Positions 11,180 to 23,900 of a stretch of 64,000 bases of DNA are shown here, piece after piece (within the stretch, counting starts at the first letter, position 1; every line of letters starts with the position of its first letter). The notes under the pieces were generated by a model. It did no database searches and had not been told where the DNA came from. It saw only the letters and a program-made list of their open reading frames with translations. The translations under genes and the position numbers were made by a program. The DNA is taken from NCBI GenBank assembly GCA_030142905.1, contig JASJOG010000018.1, positions 2,239,001-2,303,000 of the forward strand, written 5' to 3'. The stretch comes from Heliopora coerulea. Lineage: Eukaryota > Cnidaria > Anthozoa > Scleralcyonacea > Helioporidae.

Positions 11180-12130
11180 GGGTCGCCTGAACGCATTTGG
11201 TCTACGTGTCGTTTCCACTGCATGTTTCCCACTTGAACCGTATATGTGACGGGTCCCAATTTCTTCTGAATTACTCCTCTAATCCATGATGGTTTATGCG
11301 GTTTATTTCGATAATCTCTAACTGTTACCAGATCGCCAACTTGGAATGTTCGCGGTTTCTTCTCCTTCGGTGTTCATCTTTTCATGATGGACTGTTCTAA
11401 AGCTGGTCTGATCGAATCCAGCCTACTTCTCGCTCTTCTTCCAAGGAAAAGTTCACTAGGGGTAGTTCTTGTCGAACTGTGGGGTGTTGCGCGGTAAGAT
11501 AACAGAAATGAAGCAAGTTTCTCGTTCAAAGTGCCGCGTTCAGATGCCATCGTCTTCATGGCTTGTTTAAAAGTGCGTGCCGCTCGTTCCGCCTCTCCGT
11601 TGGAACTCGGATGGTAGGGTGCGGATTTGATGTGACTTATTCCATTTCCCTTTAGGAATTTCTGAAAATCTTCTGACACGAATTGTGGACCATTATCGGA
11701 GACCACTTCCTTGGGAAGGCCATAGGATGAAAATAAATAGCGTAGAGCGTTGATTGTACTCTCAGCAGACGTCGATGACATCCTTAAAACTTCCAACCAC
11801 TTTGAATGGGCGTCTACTACGATTAAAAACATTTCCTTCATGAACGGTCCAGCAAAGTCAATATGAACTCTTTGCCATGGTAACTGTGGCCAGATCCAAG
11901 GGTTTGCTTGAGCTTTGGGTGCGTTGGGTAACTGTTTCTTGCAGGCTTCACATGTTACCACTTTACTCTCAATATTCGTGTCTAAGTTTGGCCACCAAAT
12001 GTGTATTCTGGCGAGGGATTTCATTCGTACCATTCCCGGGTGGTTTTTATGTAACTCCGTGAGGATCTCTTCACGATAACATTCAGGGACTATTACTCTT
12101 ACTCCACGCAGGAGGCATCCTTCTTCAATT
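11180..12130 (-). pseudogene. Gypsy integrase
   Basis: The zinc-binding N-terminus has its first His in LHKNHPGMVRMKS near 12050, then IHIWWPN and CEAC. The catalytic core shows D in VHIDFAGPF, D in VVSDNGPQFVSEDFQ and E in SSNGEAERAARTFKQAM, with 35 residues between the second and third, the DD35E spacing. A GPY/F-type C-terminal module follows (PSWIRGVIQKKLGPVTYTVQ, about 11330-11200). The ORF 12033-11374 is open; the finger and C-terminal part lie in other frames, so the protein is broken. Confidence 0.9.
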
Positions 12131-12255
12131 GCCAGTTCTTCGCGTATGCGATACTATGGGCGTAGTTCGTTGTCAGGGTCTCCTTCCGGTCATCCACTTC
12201 TGGTGAATTCGACCACTCTAGACAGTAACTTCTCATTTCTAGTTGCTGCAGCGAT

Positions 12256-12950
12256 TCAAGTAGCGGTAATGGGCAGATCATTGACTTGCATTTTGTTTAC
12301 CTTCTCGGCTTCTCGAAAGAAAATACCATCACACACTTCCTCTGATGTACGTACGGGGAATCGTGAGAGGGTGTCCGCGTTCCCATTGTTGTTGGTGGTG
12401 CGATACTTGATATCGAACTGACAAGCTGACAGTTGAATTGCCCATCTCTGGATTCTCGACGCTGCTAATACGGGAATTCCTTTCTTTGGGCCTAAAATTA
12501 ACGTGAGTGGTTTATGATCTGTCAGTAACGTAAACTTCCGCCCATATAAGTATTGGTGGAATTTCCGTATACCAAATACAATAGCCAGGGCTACTTTTTC
12601 GATCATCGAGTAGTTTCTTTCCGCCGCTGTTAGTGTCCTAGAGGCATAAGCAATTGGTCGCTCAGAGGAATCTTCTTCGTTGTGGTGGGAGATAACAGCT
12701 CCTAGGCCATGTGAAGAGGCGTCGACCGCTAGAACTACAGGCTTAGTCGGGTCGTAATGTACCAATACTTCAGAAGAAGCTAGTACTTTCTTGACTTCTT
12801 TGCAGGCTTGCGCACACTTATCGTTCCATACCCACTCGGTGTCGTTGGCCAATAAATGGGTAAGAGGTTGAACCACGGTGGACATATTGGGAATAAACTT
12901 ACGGTAATAATTGACAATTCCCAGCCATTGTGGGAAAAGGGGTTCGATCC
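12256..12950 (-). pseudogene. Gypsy RT end (connection) and RNase H
   Basis: Begins at WLGIVNYYRKFIPNMS and continues with the RNase H-like blocks VLAVDASSHGLGAVISH, PIAYASRTLTAAERNYS, EKVALAIVFGIRKFHQYLYG, FTLLTDHKPLTLI and NGNADTLSRFP. The palm with the YxDD motif is absent, so the ORF is a 3' remnant of the pol gene. The first ~20 codons of the open frame (13002-12940) are unrelated to RT. Confidence 0.9.
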
Positions 12951-13192
12951 TTTTAGTAAGCCCCACACGTTCACAAACGCCAATTGAAATAACACAGAAC
13001 ACAAGGAAATAAAATGTATATTTAAAAGTCTCTTCGTCACAACCAAACTCGAACTCCGCACTTCGCTACGGTAACACCACGCACTAACTAAAAAACTACG
13101 CACGTGCTAATAAATGTCAGTTAATCAATTGTCAATAATAATGTTCCCAATAATAATCCCAAATATAATCCCGTTTATATCATGATATAAAC

Positions 13193-13312
13193 CATATATA
13201 TATATTTATACATACACATATACAAATACACATACATATACATACACCCATATAGACAGATAAATACATACATACATACATACATACATACATACATACA
13301 TACATACATGTA
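13193..13312. repeat. Microsatellite (ATAC)n / (CATA)n
   Basis: A degenerate ATAC/TATACA tract (13193-13256) followed by a clean ATAC run (13257-13310). It lies just past the stop codon of the THAP gene and would be in its 3' UTR or flank. Confidence 0.95.
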
Positions 13313-13343
13313 ATGAAATACATCATAAGATATGGTTACTACA

Positions 13344-14163
13344 TCAAATTTTACCATATCTCCTTTGAATTTGACCAAGTTGCTCTTCAAAAGAAATTTG
13401 CTGATTCCTTAGCTGACTTCTAGCAGACTGAAGTTTTTTGGAGAGTTTTTTGCAGTTATCACAGTCAAAAACCATTGTCTGTGTCCATGCCTCCTTGACG
13501 TTCTCCATTTCTGCGACAGTAGTCTATCAGAATCAAACGAGAGGGAAATGGGTGAAAAGCGGGTAAAGCAAAATGACAGCCACTCGTACCGGAGACCATG
13601 CACTTACCTCACGCATTTCCTCTGATTCAGCTATTGGAATTTCCGCTGGGGTAACCTCTTCAAGAATATCTTGTGACGATAGCGCTTCAGCCTCACTATG
13701 TTTAGCGCGGTACACCTTAAAGGATAAAAAAATAAACAGAAAGAAAATAGAAATATACTATAAGTTAATTTGAAAAAATATAAATGGCGACCCTTACCGT
13801 GCGACGCAAATCTCTTGCAGACGTAGTGTTTGCCTCTTTCGCGGACTCTGAGTGTATCGCCGGATAAACGCAAATACCAATTTCATCCCTCTTTAAACTA
13901 GGTATGACCGGTTTTATTTCTTGACCAGGAAGGACAGTATATCGCTGTTCAAAGTCTTCTGCTTTGAAATGCTTAGAACATATCACAGAATGCGATGACG
14001 GTTCCCATTTTTTCCTCTTTTGTTTCACGAAGTTTACCCAAACTTTCCTTCTTTTCTTAGCTTCCGGTCTGTCGTCGTTTGGAAAAGGAATAGCATGTAG
14101 TGCTGTACCCTCACGAGTGTTGGAAGTATTTGAACACCCGTATACCACGCACCTGTTTGGCAT
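13344..14163 (-). CDS. THAP domain-containing protein with C-terminal coiled coil, three exons, 217 aa
   Basis: Minus-strand exons 14163-13798, 13715-13608 and 13523-13344 (stop TGA at 13346-13344) give 366, 108 and 180 bases, all phase 0. Borders are good: donors ACG|GTAAGG and GAG|GTAAGTG, acceptors after TTTTTTTATCCTTTAAG and TGATTCTGATAG. Residues 1-90 form a THAP C2CH DNA-binding finger: C5 and C10 (CVVYGC), W42, C62 and H65 (ICSKHF) and a terminal VIPSL box. Exon 2 is acidic and serine-rich. Exon 3 ends in a heptad-like helix (CKKLSKKLQSARSQLRNQQ), as in many THAP proteins, which bind DNA as dimers. Targets are unknown. It is head-to-head with PCID2 (797 bases between start codons). THAP domains also occur in P-element transposases, but no transposase domain follows. 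The domain is certain; exons 2-3 are inferred from splice sites and frame. Confidence 0.82.
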
Positions 14164-14553
14164 CTTTTCTCTATCGTTTTCAAAAAAATCTGTCGCAAAC
14201 TTCTTCAGTAAAACTCGAAAAGGAGACAGACTTTCTGTATTTGCAAGATATAATCACTGTTATGTTATGTACAGATATTCCTGGACTGACGTCACTTCCG
14301 CTCACTAGATTCCAGCTTTTTTATCTCACGGTCAAATGTGGAAAAGCTTCAAAATAGCCAACTTTAGCAGCGAAAAAATCCATGAAAATGAAATTTTTGT
14401 AATACAAGATATACTGTAATTTTTATCGGCAGAACTCAAATCTTACAAATATGCAAACTTTCGAAAGTCCGTATCGGCACTTTAAGTAGAACTTAATTAC
14501 CGTTTAGTTCGGCTCATGAGAAGTTCGACGTTTGAACCAGGCCTCAGGGATGA

Positions 14554-14690
14554 TTAAATTGGATAAAAACTTGCCTCTAATCTCTGTGGACTTGATAGCT
14601 CAACAGGTAGAGCGGCGGACCGGTATCCCGAAGGTGCGAGTTCAAATCCCACTGGAGTAAACATTTTTCAGTTCACTTCAGCAGTGTAGG
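14554..14690 (+). mobile_element. tRNA-derived SINE (family A), copy 1
   Basis: The tRNA-like head has an A-box (GATAGCTCAACAGGTAGAG) and a B-box (GAGTTCAAATCCC) with an anticodon-arm-like segment GGCGGACCGGTATCCCG between. A second copy at 37971-38107 shares the flanks (TTAA-TTGGATAAA before, ACATTTTT-AGT-ACTTC-GCAGTGT after), showing a dispersed element and not a tRNA gene. Confidence 0.8.
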
Positions 14691-14764
14691 TTAATTGTGA
14701 AGCTTTCGTGAACAGTTGGCCGATGCATAATCCAAAGAGCTGAGTTTTAGAACTGTCCTTTCAA

Positions 14765-14766
<2 letters not shown>

Positions 14767-14812
<46 letters not shown>
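14767..14812. repeat. (TA)n microsatellite
   Basis: About 22 TA units. Similar TA tracts are at 22857-22874, 28852-28880, 31830-31858, 32098-32130, 51580-51616 and 62495-62545; many mark element borders. Confidence 0.95.
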
Positions 14813-14813
<1 letters not shown>

Positions 14814-14897
14814 CAGACAAATTATTCAGAAACCGCGAAAATTTTTCGCCATAGTCACCACGCGTGTAAAAAGACTCCACGCACGTCGAGATTAGTA

Positions 14898-14930
14898 CCC
14901 TCGCACCGCGCTTCGCGCGGTGGGCGAGGG
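14898..14930. promoter_or_regulatory. GC-rich hairpin just upstream of PCID2 start
   Basis: CCCTCGCACCGCG and CGCGGTGGGCGAGGG can pair (13 base pairs with a two-base bulge) around a short CTTCG loop. It ends 29 bases before the ATG, so it is in the 5' UTR or core promoter. It is far more GC-rich than its surroundings. Confidence 0.55.
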
Positions 14931-14959
14931 GATTAAACTACATATACCATTATCTCAAT

Positions 14960-14995
14960 ATGGCGGATCTCACTGTTAGGCAGTATTTACAAGAG
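14960..14995 (+). CDS. PCID2 exon 1
   Basis: Encodes [12 protein letters not shown], the conserved N-terminus. Donor GAG|GTAAGA, phase 0. Confidence 0.93.
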
Positions 14996-17900
14996 GTAAG
15001 ACCTCCAGAGATGCTAAAGTTGCTCTATGGTTGTTAAATTAGTAGAAGTAAAATGTTTATTATGTATTGTAACTAACTTATTCTTAATTCACGGTGCTGA
15101 CTCTTGTGTCATTAATGAATGGTACGGCTGAAATCCTAAAGTGGCTAACAGTACTAGCAGCCGTGACAACCATTTTCAGCCGACTTTTTATCGCATAATA
15201 TAGACTTAAGCGACTAAAGAGACTTAAGCGTAATCGTTTTTTTATACTGATAAGGACTGGTTCAACTTTCTTCGGAATTAACCGGGATTTGAGTGACAGT
15301 GCTGTAGGACCAGTATGAAACTAATTGTGTTTCGCTATTTCATTCTGTACCTGTATCGTTCATAATCATGTGTTCAGTATTGAAACTTCACTACTAAAAT
15401 GCAAAGCAACTTCGTAGGACAGTACGGATCGCTGACATTATTTCCATGATTATAATTCAACATGAGCAGTTTTTCCCATGTTCTTTGCCTATCCTTTCAT
15501 TTATAAGGTTGTACTGTATTTCAAATTTATCAAGCTTGCACAAGTTTAGCAAACTGCATGAGATAATTTCCAAGAAAATATGCTGACTAGCACTGAAAGC
15601 AAAAATTTGCAACCCTCATTAAATTGTTGTGGTGTCACACACATTTTGGTGTTGTGTGATTTCATCTTGGGTGAATGGATAGCCGATGCAAAATCCATAC
15701 TAAATACCACCTTTAGTTGTAAGTGGTGGAGTTGCCATACTAGCAAAGTGGTGAGTATTTCCTGATGAGACTCAGGATACATGGGTTAAAATCTTGGTCA
15801 GGGTTCTTTTATATTTTCTATTTAATTCTTGTAACTTCCTCATGTTTTTCCTCAAAGCATGGAGGTTGGGATTAGACTCTGCATATTTACCATCATAAAA
15901 CAAGTTTAGCTAGTGAAGTGACCTTCCAAAAAGATGAAAATGTGTTATAAGAAGAGCTTAAAAGAAGAACCAAGTAGAGATAATGGTGTCTAAAAAAATC
16001 CTCAAAGCTTAAAAACATTGTGCATACAAAAACTTTCATCATGCACAGTTATAATGGCATGAGGAAAAAATAAATTTAGTTTACTATATAAACTGAAACA
16101 TACAACTTTCCTTATTTTCTCCTGGAATATTTCATACAGCCAAGAATAAGATTCTATTCAACATACTGGTGTGTCACCTGTCCTGCATATCCATTTTGCC
16201 TCCTGTTATGCAATTGTACCCTCATGTCTGAAAAACAGTTCCTGTGCCGCAAATATCATGCCTTTTCATAGATGTATTATGTTTGTTAGAAATTGGAAAG
16301 TTTACAGACCCAAAAAATTTAGTCCCAACAAATTTTCTAAGGCTCTTCGGTAGATACACTCTAGGTTTAGCTGTTTTGGAGACCCTTATTCAGTTACTGT
16401 ACTTGTTGCGAGTAACAAACTGGAATGAGTACTCATAATACTTGGTACTCAAGAGTGAATTTTACCTTACTTGCAAGTGGTACTGTAAGATGTTCTTTTT
16501 TCATTTGACATTCAACCAATGTCTTTTAAATCTTCTAAATTGGTTTAATATGCTGCTCTCAGAGTGTGATTTAATGGATTTACTGTACTATGTACACTGC
16601 CTGGCTAATGTTTTTGTAGTTGACCATCCCTCAGCTTTTAAGATATCCTGTAAAGTTATTACTGACAAGAGGCTGCAAGGCAAAGGTGTCAAGTAGCTGC
16701 TATAGGCAGTTAAGGTTTAGACATAAGTTAATCGTCTTCAAGAATTAATTTTACCCATCTACTGACGATGGTGTTTATGACTGGTTACGCCTTTTTGTAA
16801 TTTTGCTGTTAACTGTAAGCTGATATAGATTGGATCTTATTGTAAGTACGAGTTTATCAGGTACTTCTTGGTCGAAAGCAATATCCAGTTTGGAAAGGGT
16901 TTGTTACCTTTGTGTTGTTATTAGGGAAGAAACGCAATTTTGTTAGTGAGCTTGGGTGGTGTCATATCCATCGTGGATGGCACTGATTACAGGTGCTGTA
17001 TTGTACCGTCGTCGCAGACAACGGGGTATTGTGGTGGAAATTTGTTTGGTTTAGACACTTCTTCGAGAAACTGGGTCTCAAAAGCTGTTTGGCCGGACAA
17101 AACGTATTGTGTCGCAAACACACTTGCTGACTAGTAATTGATAGTGCATCGAACGCACATGCCGCTTGGTCAATTCTGGATGACTCTTGTATGTAAGGAA
17201 CTGTGCGTTGAGCCTTGAAGCAAAGAAGTCAGTGTCTCGTTCAAACCATATTTCGGATAAGGCGTTTTGGAGGATAATGTTGTTAATCATCCATTCCTTG
17301 TTTTAGTTAATTTGCCTGGATTCGGAATCTGCTCTTGTCACGCCCGGGGATATAACACCACTGATCCAAATGTTTCTTTCAATACCACATTTCAATATTT
17401 CTTTAGTGTTCGACCAATAATTGATTCGATAATTGGAATCTGGACGATTAGTAGCGTAATGGGTAGGTAATCGTAATCGTGGCAAGTCTCTATGATTTTC
17501 CTATTGTGAAAAACTGATTTTTTAGAAATTTCGAACAAAGAACGACGCGCACATCTTAACTTTTAGTTTCTTATAGCACGCTAAATTGGCCAGTTTCAGG
17601 TCGTAAACTATCAATGAAATCTTCACGGAAAGGAACAATACAATAATAAATGAGTACGCTGTTTAAAGAACACGTCACGACGAAATTGCGGCGTGAGTAC
17701 ACGAAGCGTTCTTCGATTGCTCGAAAACTAATTCAAGCGTTCACCAGGCAGCGAATAACTAGTCATCAAGTTTTGAAATAATGATTGTCGACTGGCAGCC
17801 CAACGTTTTACTGATCACAGAAAACGATAAGCAACCGAAGGTTCCTCCTTTTCCCCAGCCATTTCCAATCTTGCGATTGCTGCGCTATTACATTTGAAAC

Positions 17901-20900
17901 GAACAAGCAGTACAAAATAAATTAGTTACGTTATCTGACAATTATCTGTTACTCAGATGTAATCCAACAAACGTATTTACGATTTGCGGTCGTCACATGA
18001 GTAACAACGCGTGAACGGATAAGAGGGCCGAAATATTATCTGAGTCGGCCGATCTTGAAAAGGAAAAATTGGCAGTCGGTAATTTCCGATTGTTGCATGA
18101 TCGGTTGGACACTGTTTGTCTTTGCCAAGAGCATTTTATGATTGTGAGTAACTGATCGTGTGCACCTGCTGTAGATCACCACTTTGGTAGTTGTGTTATC
18201 AAGAAGAATCCTGTTGTGAGTGAAATGCAGTGGCTTGCTGTAGGACTGTACACCTAAAACTACAGCTAGTTCTTCAAGTTAATGTGATGATATTTTCCCT
18301 CATCTGTGACCCTTGTATGCCCGCTTCCGAGTCAGCAAGGAGAAGCTCAAGATAAAGATTTGGGCGTTTTGAGTGAAGTAGAAAATGTTTCGGAGTAGAA
18401 CTCTGCTAAAAATGCGGTACTAGCGTTTCGAGCGAAAGCCCTTGACCTGAGTAAAATATTAGGTGAAATAAAAAATAGTGGATATCACGTGTTCTAAAAG
18501 GGTGAGGGATAATGTATCTTATCAGATGGGAGGTAAACGAAATTATTGTTGGTTTTTTGGGGGTTTTTTTTTTTGTTAACCTTGATCATTAAGCTAATAT
18601 TGGGAGGGGCTGTTTACAAAAGGGATGATAAATATTTAAACAGCACAAGAAGTCAAAATTTGTGGGAAGTGAAAAATTTGAAGGAAAGAAAGACGTTCAT
18701 TAGTCACGTCAGGTTAGATGAAACCAGGTTTGAAAATGAGGCGTCTTTCTTATCGCTTACGACTATTGTTATCACCCGAGACTTCGGTGATTACACAGAC
18801 TTTCACGTCTTAAACCGAATGATGGAGGCTGTTGAAATATTATTCGACGAGTTTGTCGACATCGTTGTTCCTCACGGGGCGAATTTGTCGGTAAACCTGT
18901 CCGGGAAGACGTCGGTATTTTATCGACGTACAGCTTACAACATTCATTGCAAGAGATGCGTCCTAGAGTATATTATAGCCCTACAAAGTCATATTTTTGC
19001 CACCAAGGTACTTCCAAACCCGCCAGTTAAATTCCTTTTTGGAAGCATTAAACGAGGATATATTGCTATCAAAACTCCACACAAACTTTTAAAGGGCTAG
19101 TTTATTGGAATGCTGTCTTGTATAATGGCCGGAGCATGACTCCCTGATAAAAAAATACGATCTTTGCTGTAACCCGTGCAACCTCTTTTGTGGTTATTGG
19201 GCTTGTTATTGTAGGGTGAGACGGTTTTTAAAGAAAACCGACACCGAAAACCGTCATGTTAAAGCCGGAAAAATTTACGTAACCTGTCTCCCACATCAAA
19301 AGACATCATTGCGAAAAAAAAACCCAAAAAACAATAGACGTTTACTTTTTCAAGCAATAACATTACGGCAATCAAAAACTGGTTATTTACTATTTATACA
19401 TAAAAGTTTGAAGTTGTTTGTACTTAATGCAAGTGCTTTTGTTTATGAGTTCTCTGCTAAAAACACGAGAAATGTCAACCTGCGGTCGTAATGGACTGCT
19501 TACAAGTTTTGCCTTGCTAAGCAGTTGCTCTGATGGGGAGCTGAAAGCTTGAATGGTGGGGTATTTCTTGGCAACCTGACTAAGAAGCGAAAATAGAGAC
19601 TCATTTCGTCTCATTTTTTTCATCTCCGACGATCAATGGATATGTGCACTGCAGACAAACGATAGCGCGGTGACTGGGCTCCCGATGGGAATTTCCTAAC
19701 CGCCCTCATACTGGATAGACGGTGAGCTTGTCGGATTGTGAAATCTGGATCATTCATTCTACATCCGAATAACCTGACTAATGATCCAACGAAGCTCTAC
19801 TCGCGTTGAGTCTACTGACTGACATGTCAGTTGTTTTCAAATTTATATTGAATGGCAGTCATTTACGTATAGTCAACGGATAAGAATGCAACATATAAAT
19901 TAAACGGACAAGTACTGGATGAATATAAAAACAGAGTGCTGCGTTGGCAGTGTGGAACAATGTGTAAAGAACGAAAACGGTCAGGAAACCGCTGAAACGT
20001 ATCAGATGAGAAACTGACGTTTTGAGCGAAGGGGCTTCTTAGTAGTAAATCATGAAGTAATACAAAAGCTGGTTGATATTTTTGTAAGTAGAAAAAGTTA
20101 AAAATAACCAATAAGATTAAAATTTACATGCATATCGTTAATTTTTTATTAACGTTTTAATCTTATTCGTTATTTTTACGTCATGTGACTTTTTTTACTA
20201 ATAAAATTATCCACCAGTTCTTGTATTATATCATGCTTCACTCATATAAAGAGTTTTAACGTAAAATGTCAATGTCTTATGTACTAAGTCTCGGCGGTCC
20301 CCTGACCTTTTTGGCTTGTTAAATTCGGAATCGTTTTTTTTTAGCTTATTTTGTTTTTTTGCTTTTCCAATGAGACGGAGACCAGCAAAACCGATCATTT
20401 CCGTTTAACCGATTAACTGTCTCAACCTACTTTGTTGTTGTCGAGAACTAAGTGTACGGTTGTTTACGTTCTTCATAACTATAAAAGTCACGGTCAAGGT
20501 GGCCTGGCGTGGGTTGATATGCGTCGGCGAATAGAAACGCTACTTGAAGATTACGTCTACAAGTTCGATAGTATTTTTTTGTTGTTGTTGTAAGTTACAG
20601 AAAGGAATAAAAAAACTTACAAAACTCTCTTTGTACATTTTTGGTGTTGCGAATAAGAAACGAGGCCTGATTTTCGACCCTAAAGTGGCGACCCAGGCAG
20701 GATGCAACGTGGAATTTTCTAGTTAGGAGCAAGCGAAATATGGCTGTAACGGAGAAACACTAAATTACTGAAGCTTGCGAAAAGCAACCTGTAAGATGTG
20801 CTGGCCATCGAAAGGAGCGGTGGTCAAGAAGATCTCGAATGATGCTACGAATGGATTTGCGGGTTGGTAAAGGAGCTTGAACTGTCAGTTGACAAGACAA

Positions 20901-23900
20901 AGGATCAAATGTTGGATGCTGAAATATCACTGGGGGAGATAATATGGGCGAACACTCAAAAGCAGAACGTGAAATTTCGAGAAACACGATCAAGACTGAA
21001 GCAGTTATTGGCTGAGAAACAAAACGAGGAAGAAGAGCGAGTACTAAAGAAGGAGGTAGAGAAGCAGCCATCAATGAAGAGGCTATGCGAACCCTATTAT
21101 ACGAGCAGAAAGAGATCGAGGCCGCTGCGATTCGACCAATTGAGTGAGAAGGAGAATGACTAAAACGCAAGTCACAAATTGAGAGGGAAGCCAAGGAAGC
21201 AATGGCGGACGAGAATTTCCCAACAACTAAGGTGCAGTCTGTGAAGCTTCAAAAGTATACCATAACACGGTTTACAGGGGACTACAAGGATTGGACACGC
21301 TTCTGGAACCAGTTTCTGGAACCAGATGGCGCTAAGACGTCAGAAATTAGTAAATTCAACTACTTTCTTGAACTTATCTCAGGCAAACCACGCGAAGATA
21401 TCTTGGGTTTGCCTCACAAAATTGAAGGATACATGGAAGCAAAACGGATTTTGCTGTCGACGTACAGGAAATACATTAAGGTCCATAAAGCACTTGTCAG
21501 GGAGATCGAAAGCCTGCATGAAATTACGAGCGTACATAAATCAGCAAGTATTCACGATTTCTACAACAAGCTTTCTAGAGTGGTTAGGACACTTTCTACT
21601 ACGAAGAAGTTGGACTCCGCTCAGAGCTCAGCGTACACACTCATGGATAAACTCAAAATAAAAGAAGCACGGAGAAATGTGTTTACTGCGGCGACGAACA
21701 AGATAAAAGCTCAACATGTACGAGGGTTTTAAGCGTGGCAAACCTTCGGGAAATCTTGAAAAGGAACAGACTCTGTTACAACTGTACTAGGACGGGACAT
21801 TCTGCGTCAAACTGTAAATCGAGAAATTGTACCAAATTTGGACCGAAACATCATACCTCATTGTGCGAGAAATGTACGCCTACCTTAGAAGATCAGTCAC
21901 CTATTCCTTCATAAAAAAACACGAGTGGGTCAAGCAACTCTACGAAAACACTTCATGCTACAGTTTAGGTGAAGGTGAACGGACATGAAGCTCGAATCAT
22001 AATCGCCACGGGAGCAAGCAGTTGATATGTTTGCTCGGATCTCATCACGAAGCTGACATTCAAACCAGTTAGACAGAAACAAAGGTGCATCGAGCAAGTG
22101 TACAGGACGGTGACAAAACGAGTTGGCATTTACCGACTCAACATTTAATCGGCGGTAGTTGACAATTACAGCCTAGATGTTGACTGCATCAACTTGGAGA
22201 AGGGAGTTCTGACGTATTTGCCAAACCCCCGAATCAAGAAACTGAAAGGAAAGTTCAAGCGATTAAAGAAGTTACGATTCTGCGAATAAGAGGTGGCGGA
22301 ACCACAGTTACCAATGCATATCATACTTGGTGCAGCTGACGATCAGAGGATACGGTCGACGGAACCCCTTGTGCTCGGCAAGAACCCTGATAAAGACCCA
22401 GGAACAGAATTCGCCATGTTATGATTGGTGTTGTATGGAAGGATAATTTCCGATAGCTCATCTGCGGAAAAGGAGTTCTTTTTGAGATCAAGCCAGAACG
22501 ACTTTGAAAAACTCTGTTCAACAGATGTTTTGGGTCTGTCTTAACCACCGGAACTACATTCTGACTTTCATGAAGACTTCATTAGAAACCTACCAAACGG
22601 AGCAAGGATTTTCTGAATCATGACTCCCATGGAAATAAAGACTAGGCAGCAGCGCGCCTGAGGAGCACGACAAGGCGCGCTGCTGAGAAATCATGCTCAG
22701 AAATCGAATGAAGGTTTTTTGCGTCACTAGAGATATCAAAGCCTTCTTACAGATAAGGATTAGCGAGCAAGATTGCGACGCTCAGAGGACCTTGTGGTAC
22801 AATAATCTCTCTGACAGGCATGTGGAAGAGTATCGATTTACGAGAGATTTACGATATATATATATATATATATAGCTCGATCATATAACCTCTCTCTATC
22901 CAAATTTAACATTAAGAATGTAAAATCATCAAGATAAACTTTTTTTTAAAAAACTTTATTCAACGTTTCGGGGCAAGCCCCTTTATCAAGAATACATTTT
23001 ACTAGCGATGCAAGTCCTGTATTTATACATAATGCTATTCAAAATTCAAATATATTACAAAAAATCTCTAATGTTCAAACCATTTGGGACGAACGAGTTC
23101 AATTTGTATGCCCAAAATCCCTTTCTAATAGTTGGTTCATTGATATTCGTTTTATCAATTATCTTTACAGTCATATTTTCAATGCCTTCATGCCCCTCTT
23201 CATAAAAATGTGCATACAAATGCTCACCTGATAAGCCTCTTTGTCCCTTCCCATATCTAACCAGACTACTGTTGTGATTATTAAACCTTTTCCTAAACGA
23301 TGTAATGGTACTTCCAACATAATTCTTTCTACATTTTATACATAAAATGAGGTAAACCACGCCTTCAGAGTCACAATCAAAAGAATAATCTTAAATTTAT
23401 TCCCATGTCCTTCGAAATCCCCACCCTCCTCCACAAAATCACAAACTTTACAACGTGGTTTACCACGTTTCTTCATCCCTGTACTAATAACTTTTTCATC
23501 CTTCAACTTTGCCCTAACCAACTCATCTTTAAGGTTTCTAGGTCTTCTAAAAGAAACTATCGGCTTTCCCCCCAAAACCCTCTTCATGTCATCCGACGCA
23601 TGTAAAATCGGCCAAAGCGAATTAACCACTTTCCCAATCCCTGATAGCGCTGGGTGAAAGTTAACCACTAATGGGATTTTCTTAGAATTTTCTTATGTCT
23701 TCTAGTGTTCTGAAAAAACAGACCTTCCCTTCTTTTCGCTTTGGCTTTAAAAAACTGTTCGTCAATAAGATTCTTCTTAAAACCTCTCTTAACTAGATTT
23801 TCCTCAAATTCCTTAAGCCTTTCCTTAAACACTTCATCTGAGACACAAATTCGTCTCATCCGTAATCATGGTAATTGTTAACAAATTCAAAAAATTCAAA

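Larger units (their letters stand above)
10620..13002 (-). mobile_element. Ty3/Gypsy LTR retrotransposon remnant, 5' part deleted
   Basis: On the minus strand: end of RT and RNase H (about 12950-12256), integrase with zinc finger, DDE core and GPY/F-like module (about 12130-11180), then non-coding sequence that probably contains the 3' LTR (an AATAAA in minus orientation near 10680). Gag, protease and most of RT are missing: similarity begins abruptly at LGIVNYYRKFIPNMS near 12930. The sequence just upstream (13003-13170) looks LTR-like with a TGG primer-site-like motif, which suggests an internal deletion, but it does not match the 3' flank. LTR borders could not be defined. Confidence 0.88.
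14164..14959. promoter_or_regulatory. Divergent intergenic region between THAP gene and PCID2
   Basis: The only space between two divergently arranged start codons, so it should hold promoters for both. It contains a SINE (14554-14690), a TA-repeat tract and a GC-rich hairpin close to the PCID2 start. No TATA box could be assigned with confidence to either gene. Confidence 0.6.
20440..22860 (+). mobile_element. BEL/Pao LTR retrotransposon remnant (5' half)
   Basis: A probable 5' LTR contains a TATA box (CTATAAAAG, about 20479) and is followed by a primer-binding-site-like TGGCGACCCAGGCAGG at 20686-20701. Then come gag (to 21735), a zinc knuckle and protease region (to about 22140) and an RT fragment (22693-22860). 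It breaks off at a TA tract. Gag, protease and RT are all disrupted. The LTR start is not defined and no 3' LTR was found. Confidence 0.85.

Noticed and set aside
13003..13170. 5' LTR and primer-binding site of the Gypsy element
   Set aside because: It has an LTR-like look (TTGGCGTTTGTGAACGTG), but does not match the sequence downstream of the integrase, so an LTR pair cannot be shown.
14587..14660. tRNA gene
   Set aside because: Repeated with shared flanks at 37 kb and lacks a proper acceptor stem; called SINE family A.
18546..19100. 184-residue ORF in PCID2 intron 1
   Set aside because: No recognised domain, T-rich hydrophobic start, no splice partners found; kept only as unassigned sequence.
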